IMG/VR virus record: IMGVR_UViG_3300025674_000177
Span: 1 to 34,302 of that record
Strand: one strand, 5' to 3'
Source of the DNA: a virus
DNA length: 34,302 bases
Shown here: positions 6,506-14,019 of the stretch, piece after piece
Layout: every line of letters starts with the position of its first letter
Numbering within the stretch: position 1 is the stretch's first letter
The notes under the pieces: model-generated
What the model was told of the DNA's origin: nothing
The model's input: the letters and a program-made list of their open reading frames with translations, nothing else
Database searches by the model: none
Made by a program: the position numbers and the translations under genes

Positions 6506-6874
6506 TTAATTTAAATTTTTAATTACATCAGATCCGACATAAGGGTTATGATAATCTATTGCTTCTTCTAATTTTTTAACATACTTGAAATCTTTTTCTT
6601 TTTCTAAGATCAGAATGCAAAGTCCGAATTTATCTTTCACAGCAGAGTAAGATAATACTTGACCTAAACATTCAGGCCATTTCCTAGCAAAATCATATTC
6701 AATAACAAAATGCTTAGTCTCGCAATCAATTCTACCTCCTTTAATCGCGACTTCTGTTTTACCACCTCTTGCCTTACAATCAATAGCTTGATATTCCTTT
6801 TCAAACTTCTTATTTTTAGCATAAAGATTGCCAGTAGCTAAAAATAAGATAATAATTATTTTAAATATAGTCAT
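6506..6874 (-). CDS. Exported protein with PD-(D/E)XK-like motif
   Basis: 122 residues. Residues 1-19 are a signal peptide (hydrophobic core IIIILFLATG, likely cut after YA-19). The mature part has GGRIDCETKHFVIEYDFARK followed by WPECLGQVLSYSA. Proteins with R-[IV]-D-C-x6-E-x-D-F-x-x-K-W-x-E-x-[IL]-G-Q are a recurring group in phages and proteobacteria; D50, E59, D61 and K65 recall a PD-(D/E)XK core, though with E-Y-D in place of E-x-K. Nuclease activity is therefore only a suggestion. The export signal is unusual for such a fold. Located in the lysis region. Confidence 0.6.
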   Translation of the reverse strand: MTIFKIIIILFLATGNLYAKNKKFEKEYQAIDCKARGGKTEVAIKGGRIDCETKHFVIEYDFARKWPECLGQVLSYSAVKDKFGLCILILEKEKDFKYVKKLEEAIDYHNPYVGSDVIKNLN

Positions 6875-6908
6875 GTTAAAAAATTAATTCGTCGTCCATT
6901 ATCGTTTA

Positions 6909-7466
6909 TTAAAAATATTTATTATATACAACCCCAAAAGCATTTTTAATGCTTAACTCATTATTACGATCAAACCAATAAAAACCATAATAATCATTAC
7001 CTTTAAATATACCAGCACCTAATCCTCTTAGCAAGCTAGATTTTTTAGTAATTAATCCATTATAATTATCATAAACATTAACATTTGATAAAATTATAGA
7101 AGTAGATGATTTAATATATTTAGTTTTAAATGCTTTTCCTAAGGCACAACTATCGCTTAAAAGTTTTCTTTTAATCTGGCCATTTGAAAATCTAATCTTT
7201 GTGGATTGCTGTAATAAGCGATTTGTTGAGCAGCTTAAAAAACTATCTTTCTTGAATAATGTTAAGCCTACATTAAAAGATTTTAACTGATCTTTTAATC
7301 TTCCTAAATGCTCGTTTTTGTTTATTTGATTATTATCTGTGTTGTGGTATGTTATAGTTTTTCCAATAAATGGCTTATATTCTGCACCATAAACTCTATC
7401 TGCCGCAGCAATAGACATTAAAATTATAACGAATAAAGCTATTGCATATATTATATTAATTTTCAT
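6909..7466 (-). CDS. Exported protein of unknown function
   Basis: 185 residues with an N-terminal signal peptide (hydrophobic about 5-22, likely cut after VYGA-28). The mature part is strand-forming, with SCSTNR and DSCALG cysteines that could pair in the periplasm. The end, RGLGAGIFKGNDYYGFYWFD, looks like a beta-hairpin. It overlaps the o-spanin gene by 11 bases and so belongs to the lysis operon. Function unknown; a periplasmic or envelope-acting protein is inferred. Confidence 0.65.
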   Translation of the reverse strand: MKINIIYAIALFVIILMSIAAADRVYGAEYKPFIGKTITYHNTDNNQINKNEHLGRLKDQLKSFNVGLTLFKKDSFLSCSTNRLLQQSTKIRFSNGQIKRKLLSDSCALGKAFKTKYIKSSTSIILSNVNVYDNYNGLITKKSSLLRGLGAGIFKGNDYYGFYWFDRNNELSIKNAFGVVYNKYF

Positions 7467-7704
7467 TGCACTTTCTATTTAAATATTGCATTTCATTATA
7501 ATTCAAGTTCTTAATATCTTCTAACTCTAAATTTTCTAAAACCTCTATTTTTGACAGAAGAGAATCAGGAATAGGTTTGTAAATTTCGCAAAAGCCATTA
7601 ACATTAATTAATTCAATCTGCTTTTGCTTTACGCAACTGCTTAATAATATCACGAGGAGACTTGTCAATAATGCTGTTTGCAATTTCTCTATCAATCTTA
7701 GCAT
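7456..7704 (-). CDS. Rz1: Rz1-like outer-membrane spanin lipoprotein
   Basis: 82 residues. The N-terminus is a lipoprotein signal peptide, with a hydrophobic core and the lipobox L-S-S-C ending at Cys24. The gene starts inside the Rz-like gene in a different frame and overlaps it by 92 bases, the layout typical of Rz/Rz1 pairs. O-spanins sit in the outer membrane and join the inner spanin to fuse the two membranes at the end of lysis. The mature part lacks the usual proline-rich stretch, but the overlap plus lipobox make the call good. Confidence 0.8.
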   Translation of the reverse strand: MLRLIEKLQTALLTSLLVILLSSCVKQKQIELINVNGFCEIYKPIPDSLLSKIEVLENLELEDIKNLNYNEMQYLNRKCNEN

Positions 7705-7858
7705 TTTCTTTATATTTTTTAATTTGTTCTGACATTACTTGATTATCTTCTTGAGCCTTTTCAAGATCGAAATCTTTTTTAGCAACCGACTTACCTTTAA
7801 AGTAAGCTCCTATTAAAGCAATAATACCACCTATTATTGATCCTACAATAGTTCTCAT
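7613..7858 (-). CDS. Rz: Rz-like inner-membrane spanin
   Basis: 81 residues. One N-terminal membrane segment (about 4-20, VGSIIGGIIALIGAYF), then a periplasmic Lys/Glu-rich coiled-coil region through the C-terminus. Partner of the lipoprotein encoded out of frame within its 3' half. Its start overlaps the stop of the upstream membrane protein by 4 bases. Role: last step of lysis by disrupting the outer membrane of a Gram-negative host. Confidence 0.8.
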   Translation of the reverse strand: MRTIVGSIIGGIIALIGAYFKGKSVAKKDFDLEKAQEDNQVMSEQIKKYKENAKIDREIANSIIDKSPRDIIKQLRKAKAD

Positions 7859-8097
7859 TTCTTGTTAATTACTATTTTTTTATCTTCAAAAACCCCCCAT
7901 CCTAAAAGAGCCGCACCAAAACCAACCAACCATATGACAGGTGATATTAATTCTTCAAAGGGTACTTTTGGGGTTATGAAACAGCATAAAATCACAAGAA
8001 AAACAATTAGAGCAGTTCCAACTTTTAAAGCTAGAGAACCATATTTTCGTTTACTTGAAAAATTACCGTGAAAATCTTGTAAAAAAGAGTAGTTCAT
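7855..8097 (-). CDS. Two-TM membrane protein, candidate holin
   Basis: 80 residues: polar N-terminus with KRKYGS, then membrane segments at about 25-43 (VGTALIVFLVILCCFI) and 51-70 (ISPVIWLVGFGAALLGWGVF), ending in a charged tail EDKKIVINKK. Size, two or so membrane spans, basic tail and position directly before the spanins fit a class II holin. No recognised holin family motif, so the neighbouring membrane protein at 8154 is an equal candidate. Confidence 0.55.
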   Translation of the reverse strand: MNYSFLQDFHGNFSSKRKYGSLALKVGTALIVFLVILCCFITPKVPFEELISPVIWLVGFGAALLGWGVFEDKKIVINKK

Positions 8098-8153
8098 AAT
8101 TAAATTTTAAATAGTGAGGTATTTAATATTGTGTTTGAGGTCCAAACTCAATT

Positions 8154-8369
8154 TTAAAAGCAAACATTTAGAATGTCAAGTAATATGTTACCAGCATATA
8201 ATGCAAAAGCTAAACCAAAAGTAATTCCAAAAGATGCTATTCCAATTTTTATTGCACAGACTATACCACGAAAGAATATTCTTCCTTGTCGTCTATGTTT
8301 TCTAAAATGTTCTAAATACGGATTAACTCCGAGCAGGTCTTTTATCAGCTCCTTATCGTCATTTTTCAT
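8154..8369 (-). CDS. Small membrane protein, holin or antiholin candidate
   Basis: 71 residues from the ATG at 8369, preferred over the one at 8396 because it overlaps the upstream stop by only 11 bases. A charged N-terminus (KNDDKELIKDLLG, then FRKHRRQGR) precedes a long hydrophobic C-terminal region from about residue 33 (FFRGIVCAIKIGIASFGITF) to the end, one or two spans. It sits in the lysis cassette. Function inferred from position and topology only. Confidence 0.5.
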   Translation of the reverse strand: MKNDDKELIKDLLGVNPYLEHFRKHRRQGRIFFRGIVCAIKIGIASFGITFGLAFALYAGNILLDILNVCF

Positions 8370-8724
8370 TGTCTTTATTATTACCCATACGATCAAAGAA
8401 TCTCACTTCTACATCTTTTAAAGAATCTCCGTATTTTTTAAAGTTAGAATTTAATTCTTTTATATATTTTATTGATATTTCAGCGTTTTCATTATTATGT
8501 TTCTTTACTCGTTTTATTTCTTCTTTTAATTCTTTATTTTTTGTTATTTGAACTTGTTTATTATGCTCATCTAATTTTTCTATTTCCTTCTGCAATCGAT
8601 ATATTTCTTTTTTATTTTGTTCTGATTGAGATTTTAAATTATAAACTATGAAAAAAGTTATAGCCATGAAAGGCGTTATCTCGGAATTAACAACTAAAGA
8701 GGCAATTTTTATTATAGTGTCCAC
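8359..8724 (-). CDS. Membrane-anchored coiled-coil protein
   Basis: 121 residues read from a GTG start at 8724 that overlaps the preceding stop. One hydrophobic segment at about 8-28 (ITPFMAITFFIVYNL), followed by a long coiled coil (KEIYRLQKEIEKLDEHNKQV and on). The topology resembles an inner-membrane spanin, but the lipoprotein partner is elsewhere, so an accessory lysis or virion role is equally likely. Overlaps the next gene by 11 bases. Confidence 0.55.
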   Translation of the reverse strand: MDTIIKIASLVVNSEITPFMAITFFIVYNLKSQSEQNKKEIYRLQKEIEKLDEHNKQVQITKNKELKEEIKRVKKHNNENAEISIKYIKELNSNFKKYGDSLKDVEVRFFDRMGNNKDNEK

Positions 8725-9287
8725 AGCATTCTTTTTTTAACTTTACTGCTTAAGCCCTTAAGCAAATTCTTAACCTCATCATTGTTGCATTTTTTTTCTT
8801 TGTTTGTGTTTGTTAATATGTAAACAATTATAACTCCTCGGTGATTTTTTATTACTGTAAAAGCTAAATCATTTATTTTTCTATGAGTAACATTTAATGT
8901 GTCTTGAATTGTTTTACATTTTGGCAATTCGTTTATATTATCAAATAAACTTACTCCTTGATTAGGAATTGAGTTAATAAAAGAATATGTACATTTATCT
9001 ATTTCTTTTTCTTTTTGATATGCAATATTACCTTCCTTAACATCATTAATAAAATTATCATCTATCACTGTATAAAGTTTTGAGTAGGAATAAGTTTTTT
9101 TAAATATTCCCTTAACTGGAATTACAGATAAATAGTAACCTTTACCGCATTGTTTTAGTACTTTTTCTATCTCTTTATGCTCGAAATCATAAAATGCTCT
9201 AATGCTCGATCTGTTATAATCTAAATAAAATAAAAACAGTAAAATACAAATTAATGAAAATGATATACTCGGTAATTTAGTTTTCAT
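8712..9287 (-). CDS. Membrane-anchored protein of unknown function
   Basis: 191 residues with an N-terminal hydrophobic segment (about 8-22, ISFSLICILLFLFYL) that acts as anchor or uncleaved signal. The rest is predicted alpha/beta and ends in SSKVKKRMLWTL. No family recognised. Its ATG lies inside the last codons of the papain-like gene, indicating coupled translation. Confidence 0.6.
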   Translation of the reverse strand: MKTKLPSISFSLICILLFLFYLDYNRSSIRAFYDFEHKEIEKVLKQCGKGYYLSVIPVKGIFKKTYSYSKLYTVIDDNFINDVKEGNIAYQKEKEIDKCTYSFINSIPNQGVSLFDNINELPKCKTIQDTLNVTHRKINDLAFTVIKNHRGVIIVYILTNTNKEKKCNNDEVKNLLKGLSSKVKKRMLWTL

Positions 9288-9840
9288 ATTTAACTATAAA
9301 TTTAGGATTTATATTATCAAAATGTTTAAAACCAACCTCCACAAGTAATTCAAAAAGCTCTTGAGGTGTGTAATATCTAGCTAATAAATTTTCTGGCAAT
9401 AATACAGCTTTCTTTAATGCTCTAAGAACACCTTCACTGCAAAATTGCTCTTTTCTTAAAGATGGTTCTTTTAATGATGAAGGGATAAGGCAATCTAAAT
9501 TAGAATATAAAGCCTTGCTAAAAGGATATTTAGCTCCTTTGGTTAAAATCCAATGGCTAAGCATTGCTTCTAATTGTTTTTTTGTTATCTTTTGTGGTCG
9601 TAATACATCAATAGTTACAAAATCATATTTTGAATTTACCCAATTTTGCAATGGCGTTAATATAGTACCTTTTTTAGCATTAGCTTCGGCAATTTTGCCA
9701 TTGATAAATTGTGCAGCATGCTCATATTGTGAAAGAGTCGTTGCTTGAATTAAAAACCTTGCAGGGAATAATATTGCAGATTTACATGTCAATTTGCTTG
9801 AGCAAAAAATTACATCTCCTTCTTTAACTTTAAAACTCAT
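9277..9840 (-). CDS. YiiX/NlpC-P60-like papain-fold protein
   Basis: 187 residues. N-terminal KEGDVIFCSS begins the first strand; YEHAAQFING carries His41 and the short segment QFCSEGVLRALKKA carries Cys134. The order His before Cys is that of permuted papain-like enzymes of the YiiX/YaeF NlpC/P60 group. These cleave amide bonds, often in peptidoglycan or lipid-linked substrates. Position between tail fibre and lysis genes suggests either a lysis enzyme or a virion-associated hydrolase. The A of its start codon is also the last base of the DUF4376 gene's stop (TAATG). Confidence 0.7.
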   Translation of the reverse strand: MSFKVKEGDVIFCSSKLTCKSAILFPARFLIQATTLSQYEHAAQFINGKIAEANAKKGTILTPLQNWVNSKYDFVTIDVLRPQKITKKQLEAMLSHWILTKGAKYPFSKALYSNLDCLIPSSLKEPSLRKEQFCSEGVLRALKKAVLLPENLLARYYTPQELFELLVEVGFKHFDNINPKFIVKYEN

Positions 9841-10379
9841 TATATATTAAAATTTAATTTATTATTAAGTAAATAGCCTTTAGTAAAGTCGTATGATTCA
9901 ACATCTTTAATGCTTGTTAATGATTCTATTGCTTTTGTATGAGTTCTATATTGCTTAAAATTAGTTCTAGTAATGTTAAAAACTGCATACTTAAATTGCT
10001 TAAGCTGTGATAATTTAAGCGGCAACCATACACCAGTTGCGATTTCCCATTCAAAAGTAATATCATTATGAGATTTTCCTGTTACATCGGACTCATTTTC
10101 TAAATCATTAATAATTTCATTGAACCATTTTCTTGTTGTTTCGTAATTAGTACTTACTTGGAATTTTTCATTAATAGTCAATATTCTTACTTCGTCTGAT
10201 TCGTGGAAAGTTTCAAGTTCTGCAATTTTTTTATTTTTAGCTTCCTGTAATAATTCTGCATTAATTTCTTCTTGACTTGCCTCAATATATTGATCTCTTA
10301 TATTTTTACTTAATTGTAGATAATTATCTACTTCAAAAGTTTTAATCTCCTTTGTTTGTTTATCTTTTAAATATATCAT
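9840..10379 (-). CDS. DUF4376-like tail-fibre-associated protein
   Basis: 179 residues. The N-terminal 50 residues resemble short tail-fibre chaperones; residues about 55-179 match DUF4376: a KKIAELETF helix, a strand pair with VRILTINEKFQVS, then LPLKLSQLKQFKYAVFNITR and ESLTSIKDVESYDFTKGY. DUF4376 proteins lie next to tail fibre genes and are thought to assist their folding or attachment. Here the gene directly follows the fibre gene with a gap of 3 bases. Confidence 0.65.
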   Translation of the reverse strand: MIYLKDKQTKEIKTFEVDNYLQLSKNIRDQYIEASQEEINAELLQEAKNKKIAELETFHESDEVRILTINEKFQVSTNYETTRKWFNEIINDLENESDVTGKSHNDITFEWEIATGVWLPLKLSQLKQFKYAVFNITRTNFKQYRTHTKAIESLTSIKDVESYDFTKGYLLNNKLNFNI

Positions 10380-10382
10380 AAT

Positions 10383-11714
10383 TTAATATTGTTTAATGGA
10401 ATCAAACCAACCTAAAGTCGTTACATTGAAATTATCCAATGTTGCAAAACTGGAAATATAAGAGATTTGACCAGAATCATTGCTCAATATATTTTTTTCT
10501 ATTGCTCCTAAGTAATTAATGTCCGACAATAGATCAGCATTAGCAAATGTTGGAGATAAACTATTGTCATAAGGTGATAATAAATTTACATAAACATCCG
10601 CTGTATTAGCTCTATACATTGAAGCTCTAATTTTCACAACAACATCACGAGGTACGGTTACTGCGAAATTTACTTTAGAAGTAGACGCACTTCCTGCAAT
10701 AGCTAAATCTAATATTTTTGTGGCATATTCAAAATGATATGAGCCATCAGGATTAAAAAGATATTCACCATTCCTTATATTACCTGAGCCATCAGTCCTT
10801 AATGCGGCAATTCTTTTTTTCTTAGTATAACCACTTGGTAAAATAGGTGAGACATGAGAAGTGGAAAATAAAAAATCTGCTGTTGAGGTTGTAGGGTTGT
10901 ATATTGCAAACATAAAATATGTGCTATCCGCCGCAACCGATCCAGTATCAAGACCACCTTGATTAGTTCCTGCCGACCAACTATTATCAATTTGTTTAGT
11001 CAATGCTGTTGCTACCGCTTGACCTGATCCATCATCAAAATTAAAATTACCAGCAGTAAAATCAATATCGTGATCTGTGTCTGTACCATTTGAGATTGTT
11101 ATTGGATTTGGTAAATAACTAACCCCATAATTTGTTGTTGTTGATTTTGTTAAGTTATTAGCATCAAAATAAGGTGCTTGTGGATTGTTTAAAATAAAGT
11201 CAGTACCATCATAAATAACTTTATAATATTGATCTTGCTGTAAATCTCCTGCTTCCAAATCTAACTTAGAACCTGCACCATCATATTTTTTAATGTTTTT
11301 AGCACCTACTGCACTAACATTTAAGGTTGATGCTCCTGTATTATCTGCATTAACTTTTAAATTAAATTCTGATCCTGTTGCATAAGCTGTAATAGCAGGA
11401 GAAGTGCTAGCTGTGTAAGTATCTGCTGAACCTCCGAGAGTTCCTAAAGTTCCATAAGAATTATCCTGCACTTGACCTAGTGCGATTGAATCTGTTCTTG
11501 CTGAACCGTTGGCAAGTCCTGTTATTTTCTTACTATTAAAAGGGATGTTTGCGGTAATGGTTGTTTGACCATCTTTTGTAATACAATTTGAAAGTCCAGT
11601 TGCAAAACCGTTGTCCTCACCGTCCATTCTAGATGGTTCAATATTAATCCCGTTCCCTGCATCGGTTGTCCAGTTATAAATTCTGTTAAATGTTCCTGAT
11701 CCGTTAAAAGCCAT
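10383..11714 (-). CDS. Tail fibre or tail spike protein
   Basis: 443 residues. The start FNGSGTFNRIYNW, then TITANIPFNSKKITGLANGS and ARTDSIALGQVQD, is the common N-terminus of phage fibres that joins the tail. The middle is Ser/Thr/Asn/Gly-rich and strand-forming, the C-terminus (about 330-443) likely the receptor-binding tip. No catalytic depolymerase motif is visible. Preceded by a TTGACT/TAACCT promoter containing the shared AATTTTACATAACCT box, so fibre and lysis genes may have their own transcript. Confidence 0.8.
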   Translation of the reverse strand: MAFNGSGTFNRIYNWTTDAGNGINIEPSRMDGEDNGFATGLSNCITKDGQTTITANIPFNSKKITGLANGSARTDSIALGQVQDNSYGTLGTLGGSADTYTASTSPAITAYATGSEFNLKVNADNTGASTLNVSAVGAKNIKKYDGAGSKLDLEAGDLQQDQYYKVIYDGTDFILNNPQAPYFDANNLTKSTTTNYGVSYLPNPITISNGTDTDHDIDFTAGNFNFDDGSGQAVATALTKQIDNSWSAGTNQGGLDTGSVAADSTYFMFAIYNPTTSTADFLFSTSHVSPILPSGYTKKKRIAALRTDGSGNIRNGEYLFNPDGSYHFEYATKILDLAIAGSASTSKVNFAVTVPRDVVVKIRASMYRANTADVYVNLLSPYDNSLSPTFANADLLSDINYLGAIEKNILSNDSGQISYISSFATLDNFNVTTLGWFDSIKQY

Positions 11715-11734
11715 AATTTTATAATTTATTTTCT

Positions 11735-11763
11735 AGGTTATGTAAAATTAGTTTAAAAGTCAA
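11735..11763 (-). promoter_or_regulatory. Late-type promoter before tail fibre
   Basis: On the - strand TTGACT (11763-11758), 17-base spacer, TAACCT (11740-11735), with the box TAATTTTACATAACCT shared with the portal and scaffold promoters. The -35 box overlaps the end of the preceding gene. Confidence 0.65.
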
Positions 11764-12029
11764 TTACAATCCCATCTCTTTAATGCTAATCCTTTTCTAG
11801 TTAATTTACCATTTTTAGAGGTAGGTCCTTTTACTCCTGACATTCTAGCACAAAAAGATTTTCTTCTTGCCGCTGCTGTTTTACTTTTACTTGCTTGTTT
11901 AGCAGTAACAGGTGCTTTTAAATTGCTTCCAGTTGCTTTATTATATTTAGCTCTACCTTTGGCTGTTAATCCTCCTTTCTTGGATTTTTCACCTCTGCCT
12001 ATTGATAAACTAACTGATTTCTTTTTCAT
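11760..12029 (-). CDS. DUF6321-like small basic protein
   Basis: 89 residues, very basic. The pattern KKGGLTAKGRAKYNKATGSN, then LKAPVT, then ARRKSFCARMSGVKGPTSKN and GLALKRWDCN, is a highly conserved phage protein found among virion genes, recalled as DUF6321. The positive charge suggests DNA contact inside the capsid. Starts within the stop of the preceding tiny gene (ATGA). Confidence 0.8.
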   Translation of the reverse strand: MKKKSVSLSIGRGEKSKKGGLTAKGRAKYNKATGSNLKAPVTAKQASKSKTAAARRKSFCARMSGVKGPTSKNGKLTRKGLALKRWDCN

Positions 12030-12181
12030 TTCTTTTTATATGGTTTAGCTGTTTTTTTAGCTTGTTTAAATGCTTTTGCTGTTGGTGCACCTTTAGAACC
12101 TTTCTTTCTCATAGTTTCACCGCTACCAGCTTTTATTCTTTTTCTTTTTGCGTGTATGTTTGCGTATAATCCTTTTGGCAT
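12026..12181 (-). CDS. Tiny basic phage protein
   Basis: 51 residues, starting MPKGLYANIHAKRKRIKAGS, then GETMRKKGSKGAPT, then a Lys/Ala tail ending KPYKKK. Short proteins of exactly this kind (YANIHAKRKRI..GS) recur in podovirus virion clusters. Overlaps the next gene by 4 bases and starts 18 bases after the preceding stop. Probably a minor virion or DNA-binding protein. Confidence 0.75.
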   Translation of the reverse strand: MPKGLYANIHAKRKRIKAGSGETMRKKGSKGAPTAKAFKQAKKTAKPYKKK

Positions 12182-12198
12182 AATTTTATAATTTATTG

Positions 12199-14019
12199 TT
12201 AATCATTTTGCAAAGCTTGAGAACCTAATAACTCTGGTCTTAAAGACCTTACAAAATCTTTTAATATTCTTTGTTGTGTTTTACTTTGTTCTTTATTTAT
12301 TATATTCTGTAATGCTTCAATTCCTTTTTCTCTATTTACTAATATTTCTGCGACTTGTTTTGCATTTTTTTTATTAAGTCCTGCGGCTCTGTTTTTTAAA
12401 GCATTTACTGTTACCCTTAATAATTCAGTTTTACCTCCTCTTGCAACCTCCGCACCACTTACTATTTTATCTAATACATCATCTTGAGATAGATTAAAAT
12501 CTGATCTACTACCTCCTAATACTTTAAATCTAGTATCAGCCGCCGCTATCTCTTCTTGCATTCTCTTTTTAAAATCTGTAAATTTCTTTCCATCTCCTAA
12601 AGCTGCTTTTATTTTATCTACAATACTTAAATCATTAAATATCTTTTTAGCAGGATCATTACCTATTGAGGTATTTCTAACTATTCTATCTAACCCCTCT
12701 CTAAGACCTATTCTAAAAGCATCTTTTTCTGCAACACTCATTTCTTTTATCATCTTTTTGACTTGTTCGGCGGTTATTCCTTTTTTTACTATTTCTAACC
12801 CTTGCTCTTGTGCATTTTGGATTGAAGCAAAATCACTAAATACTTGTCTAGCTTTTTTATAATCTGGATTGAGTTGGTCAAGTTTGCTTACTAACTCTTT
12901 TTTAATTCCTTGTAATATACTTGCTTCTTGCCTTTCTCCTTGTTTGATTGCTTTTCCTATCTTGTCATCTAAAGACTTTTTGGCGGCATCAAGCATTACT
13001 ATTGAATTATCACTTATGTCACTTGATAATCTAAATTTATTCTTAGCATCAGCAATATCTGGTGCAATTTTATTAAATAGTTCCCTATTTTTATTTATAT
13101 CTAAAGTTGTATTTTGTTTAAAAGCCTTTTCATATAAAGGTGCTGCAATTTCGCTTCTTGCTTTTGCCAAATCGTCTATATTGCCAAAATAAGCACCTAC
13201 TGGGGATATATCTTTTGACAATTGCTCGCTAACCCTTTTTACTGCTCCAAAACTTCTTTGATCTAATGCATCGGTAACTACATCTTTTGCTTGTGGTAAT
13301 TTTGCGATGCTTCTTGTTAATCCTTTTACTTCATCTCCTGCTACATCTGGAATAACTGAAATTTTACCTTCTTGTAATTTATCTAAAATTGGTTGTGCAT
13401 CTTCTGGTCTTATACCTTTTGCAATTATATCTTCTGGCTTGGTTGCTACAAATTGTCTTTTTACTAATCCTGCTGTGCCTTTTATTGTTTTGCCTGCACC
13501 AAGTAAAGCTCCACCAGTTAGACCACCTAACCCTGCACCTAATGCTACTTGCCCCACTCTTTCTTTTGCTGTTCCCTCTTCTGTTGGTTGTATAAGTTCT
13601 GCTGCCGCACCTCCTGCAATACCGCCTTTTATTAATCCCATTCCTGCACCTACTGGCAAAGCTGGAGCAATGCCACCAATAAAGCGACCTACCTTTCTTG
13701 CTGTTGAATCATCTTTTTCTAACTCTTTTTCTTTTGCTATTTGTTGCCCTATCTTTCCTGCAAATTCTTCTTGTCCCAATAGTTCAGCTCCTAATTGAGT
13801 TGCACCTACTGCCGCACGACCTAATCCTTCTGTAAATCCTGCCAAACCCTCTACTGTTGCAGTTCCTATTTTTGAAAGTAAAGACTTGTCTTGTTGAATA
13901 AAATCTTCCTGACCACTTAACAACCCTTTGTTGATTAATTTTTGTGTCAACTGCTCTTTGGTAGTACCTTCTGGCACATTTTTAATTATTCTCCCATCTG
14001 GTAATCTTATATCAGGCAT
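12199..14019 (-). CDS. Ejection-type internal virion protein
   Basis: 606 residues. The N-terminal segment MPDIRLPDGRIIKNVPEGTT, then KEQLTQKLINKG, is a motif seen in many phage internal proteins. Residues about 48-180 are Gly/Ala-rich and mildly hydrophobic (VGRFIGGIAPALPVGAGMGL), as in proteins that enter the host membrane; the remaining 400 residues are helical and charged. Third in the row of three proteins after the gp10-type tail protein, matching gp7/gp20/gp16 of P22 by position. It shares the TAATG overlap with the gene before. Confidence 0.65.
   Translation of the reverse strand: MPDIRLPDGRIIKNVPEGTTKEQLTQKLINKGLLSGQEDFIQQDKSLLSKIGTATVEGLAGFTEGLGRAAVGATQLGAELLGQEEFAGKIGQQIAKEKELEKDDSTARKVGRFIGGIAPALPVGAGMGLIKGGIAGGAAAELIQPTEEGTAKERVGQVALGAGLGGLTGGALLGAGKTIKGTAGLVKRQFVATKPEDIIAKGIRPEDAQPILDKLQEGKISVIPDVAGDEVKGLTRSIAKLPQAKDVVTDALDQRSFGAVKRVSEQLSKDISPVGAYFGNIDDLAKARSEIAAPLYEKAFKQNTTLDINKNRELFNKIAPDIADAKNKFRLSSDISDNSIVMLDAAKKSLDDKIGKAIKQGERQEASILQGIKKELVSKLDQLNPDYKKARQVFSDFASIQNAQEQGLEIVKKGITAEQVKKMIKEMSVAEKDAFRIGLREGLDRIVRNTSIGNDPAKKIFNDLSIVDKIKAALGDGKKFTDFKKRMQEEIAAADTRFKVLGGSRSDFNLSQDDVLDKIVSGAEVARGGKTELLRVTVNALKNRAAGLNKKNAKQVAEILVNREKGIEALQNIINKEQSKTQQRILKDFVRSLRPELLGSQALQND

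Noticed and set aside
13307-13798. Long + strand ORF (163 codons) opposite the ejection-type gene
   Set aside because: It is antisense to a well-supported - strand gene, starts without context and reads as a Pro/Ser/Leu-rich reflection of the Gly/Ala-rich protein. Similar shadows occur at 15675-16043 and 12869-13192.
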